Source: Acridotheres tristis
Lineage: Eukaryota > Chordata > Aves > Passeriformes > Sturnidae
Reading direction: 5' to 3'
Length of the DNA stretch: 64,000 nt
NCBI GenBank assembly: GCA_037013685.1
Contig: CM072893.1
Location: 16,456,736-16,520,735 of the forward strand
In this document: positions 50,755 through 61,900 of the stretch, in pieces
Layout: each line of letters starts with the position of its first letter
How positions within the stretch are numbered: the stretch's first letter is position 1
Position numbers and translations under genes: made by a program
Notes under the pieces: generated by a model
Told to the model about the DNA's origin: nothing
The model's input: only the letters and a program-made list of their open reading frames with translations
The model's database searches: none

Positions 50755-52013
50755 TTTATTTTAGTTTTCTGAACACTCTAAAGCAACTGTGCTTTTGATG
50801 TTACACAAGTGTTCAGATAGGATTAACAAAAATTAAAATGTTCTAAATTACAAATTTAATTCCTGTAAGAGCTTGAGAAATAGAACAGAAAAGCATGACA
50901 TACACACATTGTGAAGAAACCCCAACTTTTCATGCAATGGCAGGCAAGATGTAAAAAGCCACCCGAATTCACACATTTTTACACCGAATCATCAGAAAAA
51001 GTACTCTGTAGTAAATCTGTACATCCAAATACATTTGGGATCTACACCTAAGTTACATTATTTAATGTTATATACACTTATTACCCCTTGTATGATGTCT
51101 AAAGGAAAATCTTCATTCAACCCAAACCCAAAAAAAATATGCAAGACTAACTTGGAAAAAAGGAGAATCACTTTAGACATTCAGTTAAAATGTTGGTTTT
51201 GTTTTAATCTAGACCTCAGTGTTTATTAAAAAACAAACAATCCTCTTCATTTAACATTTTGCTTTCTAACTGTACAGTAAATTGCATTGCAGAGAACACA
51301 CTCTGTCTTCAGACTGTATTTTCTTTGGATGGATTTAAGATGTAGCTGGATATTACTTTAAAGATAAATAAAGGGAAGTTGGTCCAACTAGAAGAATAGC
51401 TGATATATTACATGCATATGGGAGTTTTATATATGTTTAAATTATTTTTTAAAAATGAATGTAGGGTAGTTGATATTGCAAATAAACCAAAAAGCACCTG
51501 GAGTTGAAAATACAAAACATACCTCCTATCCTGGCAATGGCAGTAAAAATCAGAAGAGTAATCTTTCTGGAACAGCATTTTTACATAATTTAGAAATGTT
51601 GAGTACCAGGAAGACTACTAATCAAGCAGTTTTAGCAGCCAAGTTTCCCTCATTTTATTGAATGGAACAAATGCTTCAAACAAACTGTTTGTCCTCTTCA
51701 CTGAAGAGAGCTAGTCTATTCATCTTTAATGAGCTAGGTTTTTTGTTTTTTTATTTTTTTTGGGGGGGAAAGATTAGCCACGTACTGTAGTAATGCCTAC
51801 TGCATATAATCCAAGCATTTGCTGTGAACAGTTGGAGAAAGCAGTCAGTAAGAACCTAGGATCAATGAAATAGATGTTACTTTAAGCCATCCACAAAATG
51901 GAGACCCATAGAGTGCCCAGTGTTAAAACCCAAATCTCTTCTCGCGCTTTTTGCTGTGCAAGTTCATCCCCAGGAAAACAGGAGCTGATCCATAGTTCAA
52001 TTTTCTTATTTCC
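50755..52013 (-). other. TM9SF3: TM9SF3 3' UTR (extent uncertain)
   Basis: The sequence following the TM9SF3 stop codon is AT-rich and non-repetitive, as expected of its long 3' UTR. Minus-strand AATAAA signals occur at 51654-51659, 51222-51227 and 50755-50760, with further ones below 50500. I have drawn the left limit at the 50755 signal only as a working boundary; the true cleavage site may be nearer to or farther from the stop, and there may be several. Confidence 0.35.
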
Positions 52014-52081
52014 TTAGTCAATTTTCACATTAGTGTAGATTTTACGAACAAAGGCACTTGTTCCCATGTAACCAATAGCTC
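52014..52081 (-). CDS. TM9SF3: TM9SF3 last coding exon: end of final membrane span and KID tail
   Basis: The acceptor TTTTGCAG precedes 52081. The exon completes a glycine codon and encodes [20 protein letters not shown] plus a final Asp, then TAA at 52014-52016. The last three residues, Lys-Ile-Asp, form the KxD/E motif known in this family to bind COPI and hold the protein in the Golgi. The short cytosolic tail is rich in Lys and Arg, as expected for the inner side of the membrane. The 4.5-kb intron before it is the largest complete intron among the visible exons. Confidence 0.97.
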
Positions 52082-55000
52082 CTGCAAAATAAACCAAAAA
52101 CATTGAATATGTTAGAGAGCTGATCATCAAAACCAGCCAGCGATATAAACCACACACACTTAAACAGAAAGTCACATAAAACACGTACTCTGCACACAGG
52201 AACTTCTCTACCTGCAAGACTTGTTCTCAAACTAATTATCCATGTTCCCCCTGAATGGCTGACAGGAACTTCCCCTGTCTAGCAATCCAAAGCCATTAAG
52301 CCATTTTACCATGAGGCCACGCTCACTTGGCCTTGATAAATTTAGCAGCCCTCCTACTGCTGCCAATAACCAAGTCCATTTTTTCTGAGCAGAGGGTAAA
52401 AAACATACAATCACCCACTCTGCAGGGAAGGTGGATGGGAGGGAGGGTTTTTATTATAAGTTACATGCCTTCTGGATGAGTGTTTTATTGGCAGATGGCT
52501 TCTTCCCTCCTGCAAAGCACAAATAATAATAGATCCCCATCCCAGGAGTCTTACACTCCATGGAGGTCTGTACAAAGACATTAACAAGTAGCAGTTAGTA
52601 GTTAAAAGAAATTGCAACCTGTGGTTTTCAAATTAGTAAGAGTCATGAGCAAAGTATGCATTGTCACAGCAATAATAAGAGAACAGGTCACTGAGTTTTT
52701 GATAGGGGCAATAGTGTATGCTAAACCCAAAATATTTCAGTATTATGGACATCCAGAAAAATTAAAGAAATGCATTGGACTAAGGCCTCTTCTCAAAAAG
52801 ACATTCAGCAACCTACCTGGTCAAACCCAGAACCTCAGATTTGCCAGGCTCACTAAATACTGTGGTCTTACAGTATCAGCAGGGAATGTCTCCAGCTCTT
52901 CCAAGCAAAACGAGAGTAAGTCAATTTGGCTAATCATCATGTTTGAAGTGAAGTTGAAAATCAGGCAAGAATTAGAGACAACTGCTGTCTGACTGCCAAC
53001 ACAGTCATACAATACGGGATGGATAGAGAAGTCAGGGGCTGTAAATCACTACAGAGGATTCCTAACATTAAATGCTTGGATGCTTGGTAAAGAACACTCT
53101 TAAGAGAAAATATATTTTTCCATCCTTGAAGCAATGAAGAAAGGCCCAGAACAAAGCACTGCAGTGAACTAGGATGCACGAGAACTGCAGAAGACATATT
53201 AAGTATAGAAGTCAAACCCATGCTAAAATTTTTATGCAAAACTTTCCAGCAAAAATATAAAGTGGTTGTTTTGCCTTTACGTATTAAGGCTGTACAGAGC
53301 TGCAGCTGGCATTGCTGACTACAGAATTATTCAGATCCTGAAGGGTTCTTTAAATCCTGGAGACTGATGGGATAATTTAGGAAGTAGCCATTAAGCTGTC
53401 ACAAAGTTTTGATTTTTAGACCCTCAAAAGCCCAACATTCATACCCAATCAAGAAATCTGCACAAGGCAAACTTAAATAAATAATAATAAATCATTCCAA
53501 TGTTTTTGGAACACCAACAAGCTTGTGGATTCAGCTTCTGTACAGCACAGCATTCCAAGTTGTATAAATATCGTGGCAACCATTCCACTGGCCAGCAAAC
53601 AAGGGATTTGCATTACTAACTTGGGCAAAGTAGAGTTTGATTAAAACAAGTACAGCACACACAAGATCAGGGTGCTGCTTGCAAGCAAGCTGAGGATGCA
53701 GCAGAAGGAAGGTCTGAATGTTCAAGGAGAGATCAGTGCAGCACTTGGACAGGCCTAAGAGCAGGCTGTGAAGAGGTGATGTGAGCTTGCAGTCATACAG
53801 AAGCACATGCAGATTTTTCTGCAGCTTGTCAAGAAATTAATCTTCTGTCTTATGAAGTAAATGAACAAAATAATGGCACTGGACTCCTGCTTTTAGACTC
53901 ACTGAGCTCTTCCTGTTAAAGCAAACACTGTCAACAGATCCAATGCTTATTTCTGTTGCTAAACTGAGATACATTCCAGAACTTGTTCTTTAAGAGCTCC
54001 TCTAGTGATGTGATGCCAGGTATCACAGAGATTTGAGAGAACTAAGCTTTAACTGTGCTTCACTTGGGATCTAGAGAATGCATGAGGTGGAGGTAAGGGG
54101 GAGGAGTAGAGAGTAGCAGTCACATGAGACCACAATACACTCTCATGCCCATCAACAAATCATAACCTATTCTGAATCAGAGAGGTGCCTTATCCATGAA
54201 GGCCACTAATGGCCAATACCCAAGGCAGGGGTTAAGCCTCAAGGCTACTTCCCAGGCCTTGAATAAAACATGGGGCAGGGAGACACAAACCCTGGGCAAT
54301 GAGGACTAAAGAATGTCCTCTTGATTCAAATGCATGGCAGCTGGCTCATTTGAATTAAAGAAAAAAAAAAAGTAGTAAAGGAAAATATTTAATTTACTTA
54401 TTAAACACTTTACCAGATGATATTTATAACCTGATTATGGCCTATACAGGTTTAGCAGAAATAGACTGCAAGCATATTTCAGCAGAACAACACACTTTTC
54501 AGTAAAGAGAAAAATCCAAATACCGAGGAAGAACAACCACAAAGCAAAAAGAGACTAATTCCCATCTATTACTTCAAACCAATTAACAATTATTACTGTT
54601 GTGACTTTGTAAGCACCAATTTTTTTAAAAGCTCTTTAAGTATACTTACAGTACTTATCTGAATGCTGAAGTGTGGTATTGCAAGAGGCCATTCTACATT
54701 ATGTAGTTCCTAAGCCTTCCACTAAGTTGGGAAATGAGTCTTAACCTTTTCTGCCACTAAGAGGGAAACATGAGGAGCTCAAAAGGTTTGGAAATTCTCA
54801 CGTGCTCCCTGCTATCCATTCCCAGAACTGAGATGCTCTGTAGAGAGCAGCAAACTTTGTGGATCAAAGCATCCCAGTATATGTGGGATTGAGTTCACTA
54901 GGCATTGTCAAGGGCATTAAACCCAGAGCTGGATGATCCATGCCTGCAGAGAGTTTCCCTGTGGCTGCTTTGGGCCCTAACTGGTTCATCTCACATCCAA

Positions 55001-56565
55001 CTGTGATACCCAACACGCCCATCCCTGTGAGCCTCCAAAGTACAGCTCCACACGCTTTTCACAGACCTACAGTCGGTAGCACACACACTGCACAATTCTT
55101 TAACTCAAATGTCTTTGTTAGCTCTCAATGGCTGCAAGTTCCCTACATAAATGCTTTTTGACAGGGGATTTTTTTCCTCCACTCCACATGCTGAAAACGG
55201 CACTTCTCAGTAAAAAGGAATCTCACAGCTTCTCGTCCAACACATTTAAAAAGACAAAAAGAAATCTCAATAGAGCTGTGGAAATAAAGTTTAGTGTGCC
55301 GAAGTATTTTCTGGTTTTAAAGAATTTGGATTTTACTCTAATATTTCATTAAATAGTGTTCCACCATGAGAAGAAAGCATATGACAATTTTCCTTTTTTG
55401 CGTTTTAAAACACATTTTAATTACAGAAACTGGTGGACAAGCTTGGCTTCTGCATCACAGACATTTTAATCAATACTGGCCTGAGTACTTTAGAGAGAAA
55501 ACATTAGAGCTGAAAAGTATAAGCCTATTAAAGAAAAAAAATGGCTGCAAGACTACCAAAACAGCAGGGAAGCCTTGTAATGTGCCAAGAACCTGATGAA
55601 GCAAAATTACATTGTATGAGAGATAAAGGGAACAGGTACTCAGCTGTCAAGTGATAAATACACTCCCCTTTTTATAAAGCATTGCAATATTACTCACCCT
55701 CTTAAGATATTCAGAAATGTATACTTTATAGAAGTAAGTTCCTGTAAGACATCTTATGTCTCAAATATAACTCTAAGAAACCTTCCCACTAGCTATAGGA
55801 CTATTCATTCACTGCTAAGAAGTATTAAATTAGGATCACTCACAAAAACCCCAACTTTATAGAAAAGTGCAAAAGAATCAAGAAGCACTTTCTAAAGGTC
55901 ATAAAGGAAATGATGAAAACAAAGTTAACATGTGAACAAGTCTTCGGCTTCATCAGATGACCTCCCTGCCATGAACTGCATTTTTCTCTAAACATCTGTC
56001 AAAAAAGTATCTTAAAAAGCAACAAAATCCAGCTGCACAAGGTAGCACCCTGCACTCTCCTCATCTGTGAATACTGCAATACTTATTTCTCAAATGCTAT
56101 CCTCAAGCTCTCAGTCCTCTGTTCTGCTCACTCTCATATATATATACGCCACAAGATACACACAGCACTATCATCAGTATTGTGCTATCAATGGGTACAC
56201 CTAGCTCCTTGTCTTGGGTGACAGTAAAAAATCCAAAGCAAAATGCTAGCTTGGTCTCAACTTTATTTGGAATTTATTTTGCAAGATTCCTTGCCAAATA
56301 CTGAGGTTTTTCAAGCTCGCACAGAGGGTGAAATTCCCTGCACAGTACATAAATTATCTTCCTATCAGAAGACACAATCCACAGGAATCTCCTACATAAG
56401 GTAGGAACCAAGTATAAGCAGAAAAATCTTCAGATTCTTCTTAAAGACTTTTTGAGCAGATCTTGCAGACATACACATTCCAAAACCACCAAAACCACGA
56501 ACTAAAGTCAGAAATAAGAGTCTGAAAAAATCTGTTAGAAAACTGTCAAAATATCTGGAACTTAC
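52082..56565 (-). other. TM9SF3 last intron, non-coding
   Basis: The 4484-bp intron contains no recognisable exon, RNA gene or intact transposon. A plus-strand frame of 126 codons at 52612-52992 matches no family I know. An A11 tract at about 54361-54371 follows GAATTAAAG and could be the tail of a decayed retroposed sequence. Confidence 0.7.
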
Positions 56566-56642
56566 CACACATTATTCCCAGAGCTGTGCTAAATACTGCC
56601 ATATAACCGAAGTAAAATGATGTTTGAAACAAGCCATACATC
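56566..56642 (-). CDS. TM9SF3: TM9SF3 coding exon (penultimate): membrane span
   Basis: The 77-base exon has acceptor TTTTTCAG before 56642 and donor TGTG|GTAAGT. It encodes [20 protein letters not shown] and then LGIMC, with split codons for Lys at the start and Gly at the end. The stretch is aromatic and glycine-rich and forms most of the final membrane span, in the pattern seen across nonaspanins. Confidence 0.97.
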
Positions 56643-56755
56643 CTGAAAAAGAAAGATAGAAATTTATGCCAGGTGTTTTCCCAGTTTTTTATCAATAAAA
56701 CTTACTTGATTACAATACAGTAATCTGACATTCAAGGAAGAAAACGATCACTTAC

Positions 56756-56839
56756 TTTGTCTTGAAAAAGTAGTAGTAAAAGGAGTACATGTAAACATAA
56801 ATCGCAGTGGATGCCGCAGAAAGAAAGCTTGTCCATTGC
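56756..56839 (-). CDS. TM9SF3: TM9SF3 coding exon: membrane span with tyrosine-rich end
   Basis: The 84-base exon has acceptor CTTTTAG and donor AA|GTAAGTG. It encodes [20 protein letters not shown] followed by YYYFFKT, with split Trp and Lys codons. The run of tyrosines and phenylalanines at the end of the span is characteristic of TM9SF proteins. It is separated from its neighbours by introns of only 113 and 157 bp. Confidence 0.97.
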
Positions 56840-56996
56840 CTAAAAGTAAACACATAAGTCCATCATACAACTAGCCAAAAAGTTCCCCAAGAAGACGCAC
56901 AATGCACTTGGAAAAGACCCATCAGGACTGAAGAAACACTACTTTTCTACAAAAGTCTCAAAATCGGGTTAACTATGAAAATAATGCAACACTTAC

Positions 56997-57143
56997 CACC
57001 TGTAATCCTCTGCGTTTAGCAGGAAATACGTACAAACGATGGTCACGCAAACTGTCACAATGCAGAGGATAACCAGAACCAGCATCATAAAGCCATAAAC
57101 ATAGTAGATCTTGTAAGCCCAGAATGAAGTAAAAATGAAATAC
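56997..57143 (-). CDS. TM9SF3: TM9SF3 coding exon: two membrane segments
   Basis: The 147-base exon has acceptor TCTTCAG and donor TG|GTAAGTG. It encodes 48 whole residues, beginning [20 protein letters not shown] and continuing through a long Val/Leu/Ile/Cys-rich span to NAEDYR. It holds the end of one span, a short tyrosine-rich loop and a full span. The NAEDYRW loop is a conserved family feature just before the next span. Confidence 0.97.
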
Positions 57144-57234
57144 CTGAAGAGAGTAAACAAAATATGCAGATGATATTGTAATTTAACTTAAATTGCAATT
57201 TTTAATCAAACTGGGAAACAGCTGGCGTACTCAC

Positions 57235-57303
57235 ATTTCAATAAAAATTGATCCAAAAGGGAGGATTCCACCTAGGCAAACAATAACAGCTGGTTCCATG
57301 AAC
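57235..57303 (-). CDS. TM9SF3: TM9SF3 coding exon: conserved PF/GGILPFG membrane segment
   Basis: The 69-base exon has acceptor TCTTTCAG and donor GAAAT|GTGAGT. It encodes [20 protein letters not shown] followed by IE, with split Trp and Met codons. The [13 protein letters not shown] block is a hallmark of the nonaspanin C-terminal domain. Confidence 0.97.
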
Positions 57304-58834
57304 CTGAAAGATATTAGGATTAGTTTAGGGTCAATTGAAATTTTTCATTTATAAACATATTAAGACCAGATAATTAATACACCACAGAATATTGTTTAAA
57401 AGGCATGCTAACAAGAACATTTCTGTCTCATATCAGCAGGTTAGAAAAATTCCCTCAAAAATGTCACACATATGGATAAAAGAAGAAGTTACTCTTGGGG
57501 AAAGCTGAAACAAAAGATGCTTGTGCCTATCACCTACAGGGATAAGGTTTAGCCTTCTAAGCAGTCCTAAGGCCACAGAAACAATCTTTCCTGACAAAAG
57601 GGGCCTAAGCAATCAAGCCCTATCCCTGAATGAAGGCAGTGAAAACACACTGCTGTTGATGGCTACAAATACAGCAAAAAGTGCAAGCAAAATTTCACAG
57701 GAGAATGGTTATATAAGTAAGAACCAGTGCTCATTTTTAATGCTATACTGAGTCATGAACATACAGCTAAAATGAATACCCAGCTATGTGCAGAAGACAC
57801 TGTCACTAAAAGGTGACCTCTCTGTAGTAATTGCAATGATCCTGAATCCAGCTAGTAACCAGATTTAATTTGCAGCTCATTTTATTATTTATAGGGAGAG
57901 TTGTCTAAGTTGATGGTGTGTTACTTCATCATCGTCAAGAGAAGTATCTTTAACTGTCATGTTGATCCAGAAAAATCCATAAAATTTCCAAGATACAGGT
58001 CACAATATAAATTAAATTCTAACATCTGAACTACACAATCCACTACGAACAAGAGGCCAAGTGTGCTGCACTTTTTGGACATTACAGGTTTACATATTTC
58101 AGTGCCCCTTTCACTCTGTCTGTTCCATTCCTCTGAACAGGGAAAGCAAGAAAATCTATTAAAAAGTCCTCTGATATTTTAATTTCCGTAGCTTGCTGCT
58201 TTCACCTCAGAATTAAATTAATAGGAAAAAGTGACTGCATTCATAATTTTCCAAAAACCTAAATATACTTTTTGATACTAGGCACCACATTACACTCGCT
58301 TCAAAAATTATAAAGGCTTCTTCACAGTTCAAACCATATACCTGTAATATATTTTAGGTTCTGTGCCATCAACAAAAGTACAAAATTTGGAACAGCATTG
58401 CAAGCTTTTTCCCCACCATAACCCTGCAAATATGTCTCAGCTTGTGTAAGGAGACCATTAATCAGAACAGTTCTGCCTCCAAGGCACATTCAATCCTAAA
58501 CCTGTAAGAGGCATTAAATGAAGAGGAAAGGTTTTAGTGTCAATATATCTGTACAAGAACTGAGTTGGCCCCACCCCCTTTAAACAGGGATTAAAGAGCA
58601 TTTCAGGCAAAATGTGAATCAGTGATCCAGGAGTGTAAAATCTGCTACAACTATTAACCATGGTGTTTTAATTCAAAAGCAAAACCATATTAAGAAAATG
58701 TCAGTTGAGTGGCTCTTATAGGCACAACTCAATTTAAATTAAAAGGAGTTATTCCATTAAAGCTGAACAGCAGAAAAGCCATTTTAAACGTACTGAAGTG
58801 AATATTTCTAGTTAACATTTATGCTCATCTTTAC
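57304..58834 (-). other. TM9SF3 intron, non-coding
   Basis: The 1531-bp AT-rich intron contains no recognisable feature. Confidence 0.8.
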
Positions 58835-58974
58835 CATTTCTTCTCTGGTATAGGACGAGGCACTGCATTGACACGACATGGAAAATTAGGCTGTCCTGAC
58901 AGATTTCGACCAAGAATAGTCCCAACCAGGTTCAGTGGAAGGATGACAAAGAAACAAATACAGCACACTGCCAC
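58835..58974 (-). CDS. TM9SF3: TM9SF3 coding exon: membrane span and conserved loop
   Basis: The 140-base exon has acceptor TTGCTTGCAG and donor AAATG|GTAAAG. It begins in phase 0 with [20 protein letters not shown], a membrane span, then the loop containing [20 protein letters not shown] and ending PIPEKK plus a split Trp codon. The loop's FPCR and PRPIPE words are strongly conserved in TM9SF proteins. This is the most 5' TM9SF3 exon in the window; the preceding one, expected to end near a PFGTM-type segment, is not visible up to 64000. Confidence 0.97.
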
Positions 58975-61900
58975 CTGCAAGCAAAAAATTACAGTTGCTG
59001 TTAAAAAAACAGGTCTAAGGCAACAATAGAAGATAATCAACCATTATTAGTCCTTAATAGTTATTGCTGTAGAATCATACTCCTACTTATGAAATATTAG
59101 TCAATATATATTTTATCAAATAGAAACATTTTTTCCCTGAGAAACTTTCTAATAAACATTATTAAGCATATTTTCATCCATCAGTTGAGAGAATAAAACC
59201 ATTACAGATTGCTTTACTGCTTCCACCTAGTCATTATACTCAATACACTGCAAAAGAAATAAAAGGAAATCTTCATAGTACTTCATAATAGAAAGTGCTG
59301 TCAGCATCTTTTACAGTTTTGCAAAGAGTGCTACCTCTAGGAATTAACATCTAGCAGTTAGGTATGCACTGAAAATTACAACTGTTGGGTAAAAATTTTT
59401 AATCCAATTAAAAAGAAAAAAAAACAAAAAACAAGCCAACCAACCCAGTAAGAATCACAAAACCACGTAAGAATGCTACCAGTTTTGGTTTCAGTTTTTT
59501 CCACTATGCACCAACCAGGCAATCAAGAACACAGACTGACAAACCAGCGACCACTGGCATGCAAAGGCACACAATTTAGAAGTACAACAACCCTACTTAC
59601 ACATAGAAATCAAGTTTATGTACAGTGCAGGAAAGGTCAAGCCAATGCTCCAGCTCTTTCCAATGGAACAGCCTCTCTAAAAATCTACCATGAATCTTTT
59701 TATGCCACTATGCTTATGCAGCTCTATTTTTTCTATTCCTTAAAGGCAACATAATTTATCTCCCAAAAAATAGGAAAATTTCAAGTGTTAAGCAAGACAT
59801 TTTCTACTTGTAACTCTTTAACACAAAAAGAAATAGCATTAGACAGTTTGGTAATTTTTTGATATTGATAACTGAAGACAGAACAGTTGCCCATAATGCA
59901 ATCACCACAGTACTGAATACTGACCCTGTGACCTTTTCTATACAAACATATGAAAATACTGCCTTTAATGGCTTTGTTGCCTGAGGCTCTGTGTACACCC
60001 TGGTGCCTCCTGAGCAAAGGAGCTACATTTGTCTTCACTCCAGCAGAATGTGAAGTCCATGGCAGCAGATTAATGCAAAATAACAGAGAGCAGAACAGAT
60101 CTAAGAGAATACATTGACTTGCTTAAGAAGCAGTTAGTCTGAGGATAAATAGAAGCTGCTCCTGTATGCTGTATCTAAGAAATCTACAGCAAGCAGCTGA
60201 AAAGAAAGAGTGACATTAGTTCAATACAAACTCAGCATTAGGTGAATCACACAAATTTAAGGAAACATTTGACTAAAGTCAGTGGGTTATTTTTCTATTA
60301 CTGGCTAGCTGAGGTCAGATGTGAAGGGAAAACATTGCCTGTGGTTGGATGGTGCGAGCCTTCATGCTTCACAGGAGGGGTACACCAAACTGGTGAGTCA
60401 ACAAGCAGAAGCACTTTCCATACTGCTCTGTATATCTTTGAGGAGAGGTTATTAAAGAACTATTTCATGAGCCACTAAATATGAAGTGTCACTGGTAAAT
60501 AAGGAGACATTAAGTTGTACTTATAATTGAAGTATAAATAATAACAGTAAAGCAGTTTTCACACAATTAATTTAGTATCTCCCATTTATCTTCTTCCATT
60601 ACTCAAAAAACACAGGTAAGCAAGCATAATGATTTAAGTAGGACACTGAGGTTGCCTAAGAATAAATTACAGGAGAAGCATAAAACTCTTTTAATGGATA
60701 CAAGTTCTGCCCTTGAAAACTGCTCCGTCTAAATGAATGAGCAGATGGGAATTTTCAGAGAAAAACGTCAAAAAGTATCAGGAACATCAAAGAACATCAT
60801 CTTGAGTGCTACATTTATTAAAATCCTAACCAAAAAGTCCCAGCTTGTTTGAGGTGCAGTGGGTAGAAGAGATGTTCAAGAATTAAGGCTTGGATAGGAT
60901 CCAAAGAATTTCTGAGCTGAACATATTGAAACCACTTCCATTTTCAAGAGGAGTGTGCTCTGCTTCCTGCGGCAGGGCCCTCCGGATGTGTCGGGTGGTC
61001 CATTGTGCCCTGTGGTGTTGTTCTGGCAGGTAGGTCTCACACCTGGCTGAGGCAGAAAGCTCAGATCCAGGCAGCATGAAAGATCTGTACTGCTCATGTA
61101 GCCACAATTGTATTTTATAGTGCAAGTTTTAAGATCACTGTAGCTTAATTTCTTGATCTTAGAAATTTCGCCTGACTGGGGACAGTGGTAGAAAGAGAAT
61201 CCACTGCTTTACTGCACAAAGAAACTGCCCAGGAACAGCCCTGGACTCTAAGCTCACCTGGAACAACACTTAGCATTTTGTATTTGTCCATCTTGCAAAA
61301 TGTGTCTGTTTTACAGAATCCACACAGAAAGATTATAACCTTGGACAAGGAACCAAACAAGGAACATCCAGGCAAACTCCTGGATAAAAACAAGTCTGTA
61401 AATAGCATTTCATTCTAGTGACACCCTCTGCAGAGCTCAATAGCTTCAAATCAGGTGGGAAAGGAATGGGGTCAACCTGATCCAGCCGAGCTTGGCAGTT
61501 GTGTTATCCAGGAAACTGACTCAGCAGTAGCTTTGAAATCTAAAATGTTCATCTGCAGAAAACAAGCTGAGACAGACCAAGGTTCCTTGAATAAAGACTT
61601 CAGTAACTACAGGCAAGCTATCCCCAGTACACCTGTAATTGGCATCCATCAGAAAATCTGAGTGCTTGTGGTTTCATTATCAGATCAGTCAAAGTATGAC
61701 TGACAATGGTGTAACATCTTACTTTCTGTTATCCATTTGGCTAAAAAATTAACTGATTTCAAACATAACAGCCAGCATCTTCAGTGATACCTAGCAGCAG
61801 CATTAGATAAAGTCAACATTTTGTTAAACAGTGAACTACCACCTGTCTTAATGCTATGCTGTGTTCTGAGGACACCTGAAAGTGAAATACATTTTTTCCT

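Larger units (their letters stand above)
52014..58974 (-). other. TM9SF3: TM9SF3 gene, 3' part (six terminal coding exons; upstream exons beyond window)
   Basis: Six exons join without a frame break to give the C-terminal 194 residues and stop of TM9SF3, which is about 590 residues in full. The protein belongs to the TM9 (EMP70/nonaspanin) family: a large luminal N-terminus followed by nine membrane spans, located in the Golgi and endosomes and linked in the literature to membrane-protein sorting and glycosylation. The present part covers the last membrane spans and the cytosolic tail. All donors and acceptors are GT-AG. The residues agree, as far as I recall, almost completely with the mammalian protein, which fits a housekeeping gene under strong constraint. 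Introns here are 4484, 113, 157, 91 and 1531 bp. Confidence 0.97.
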
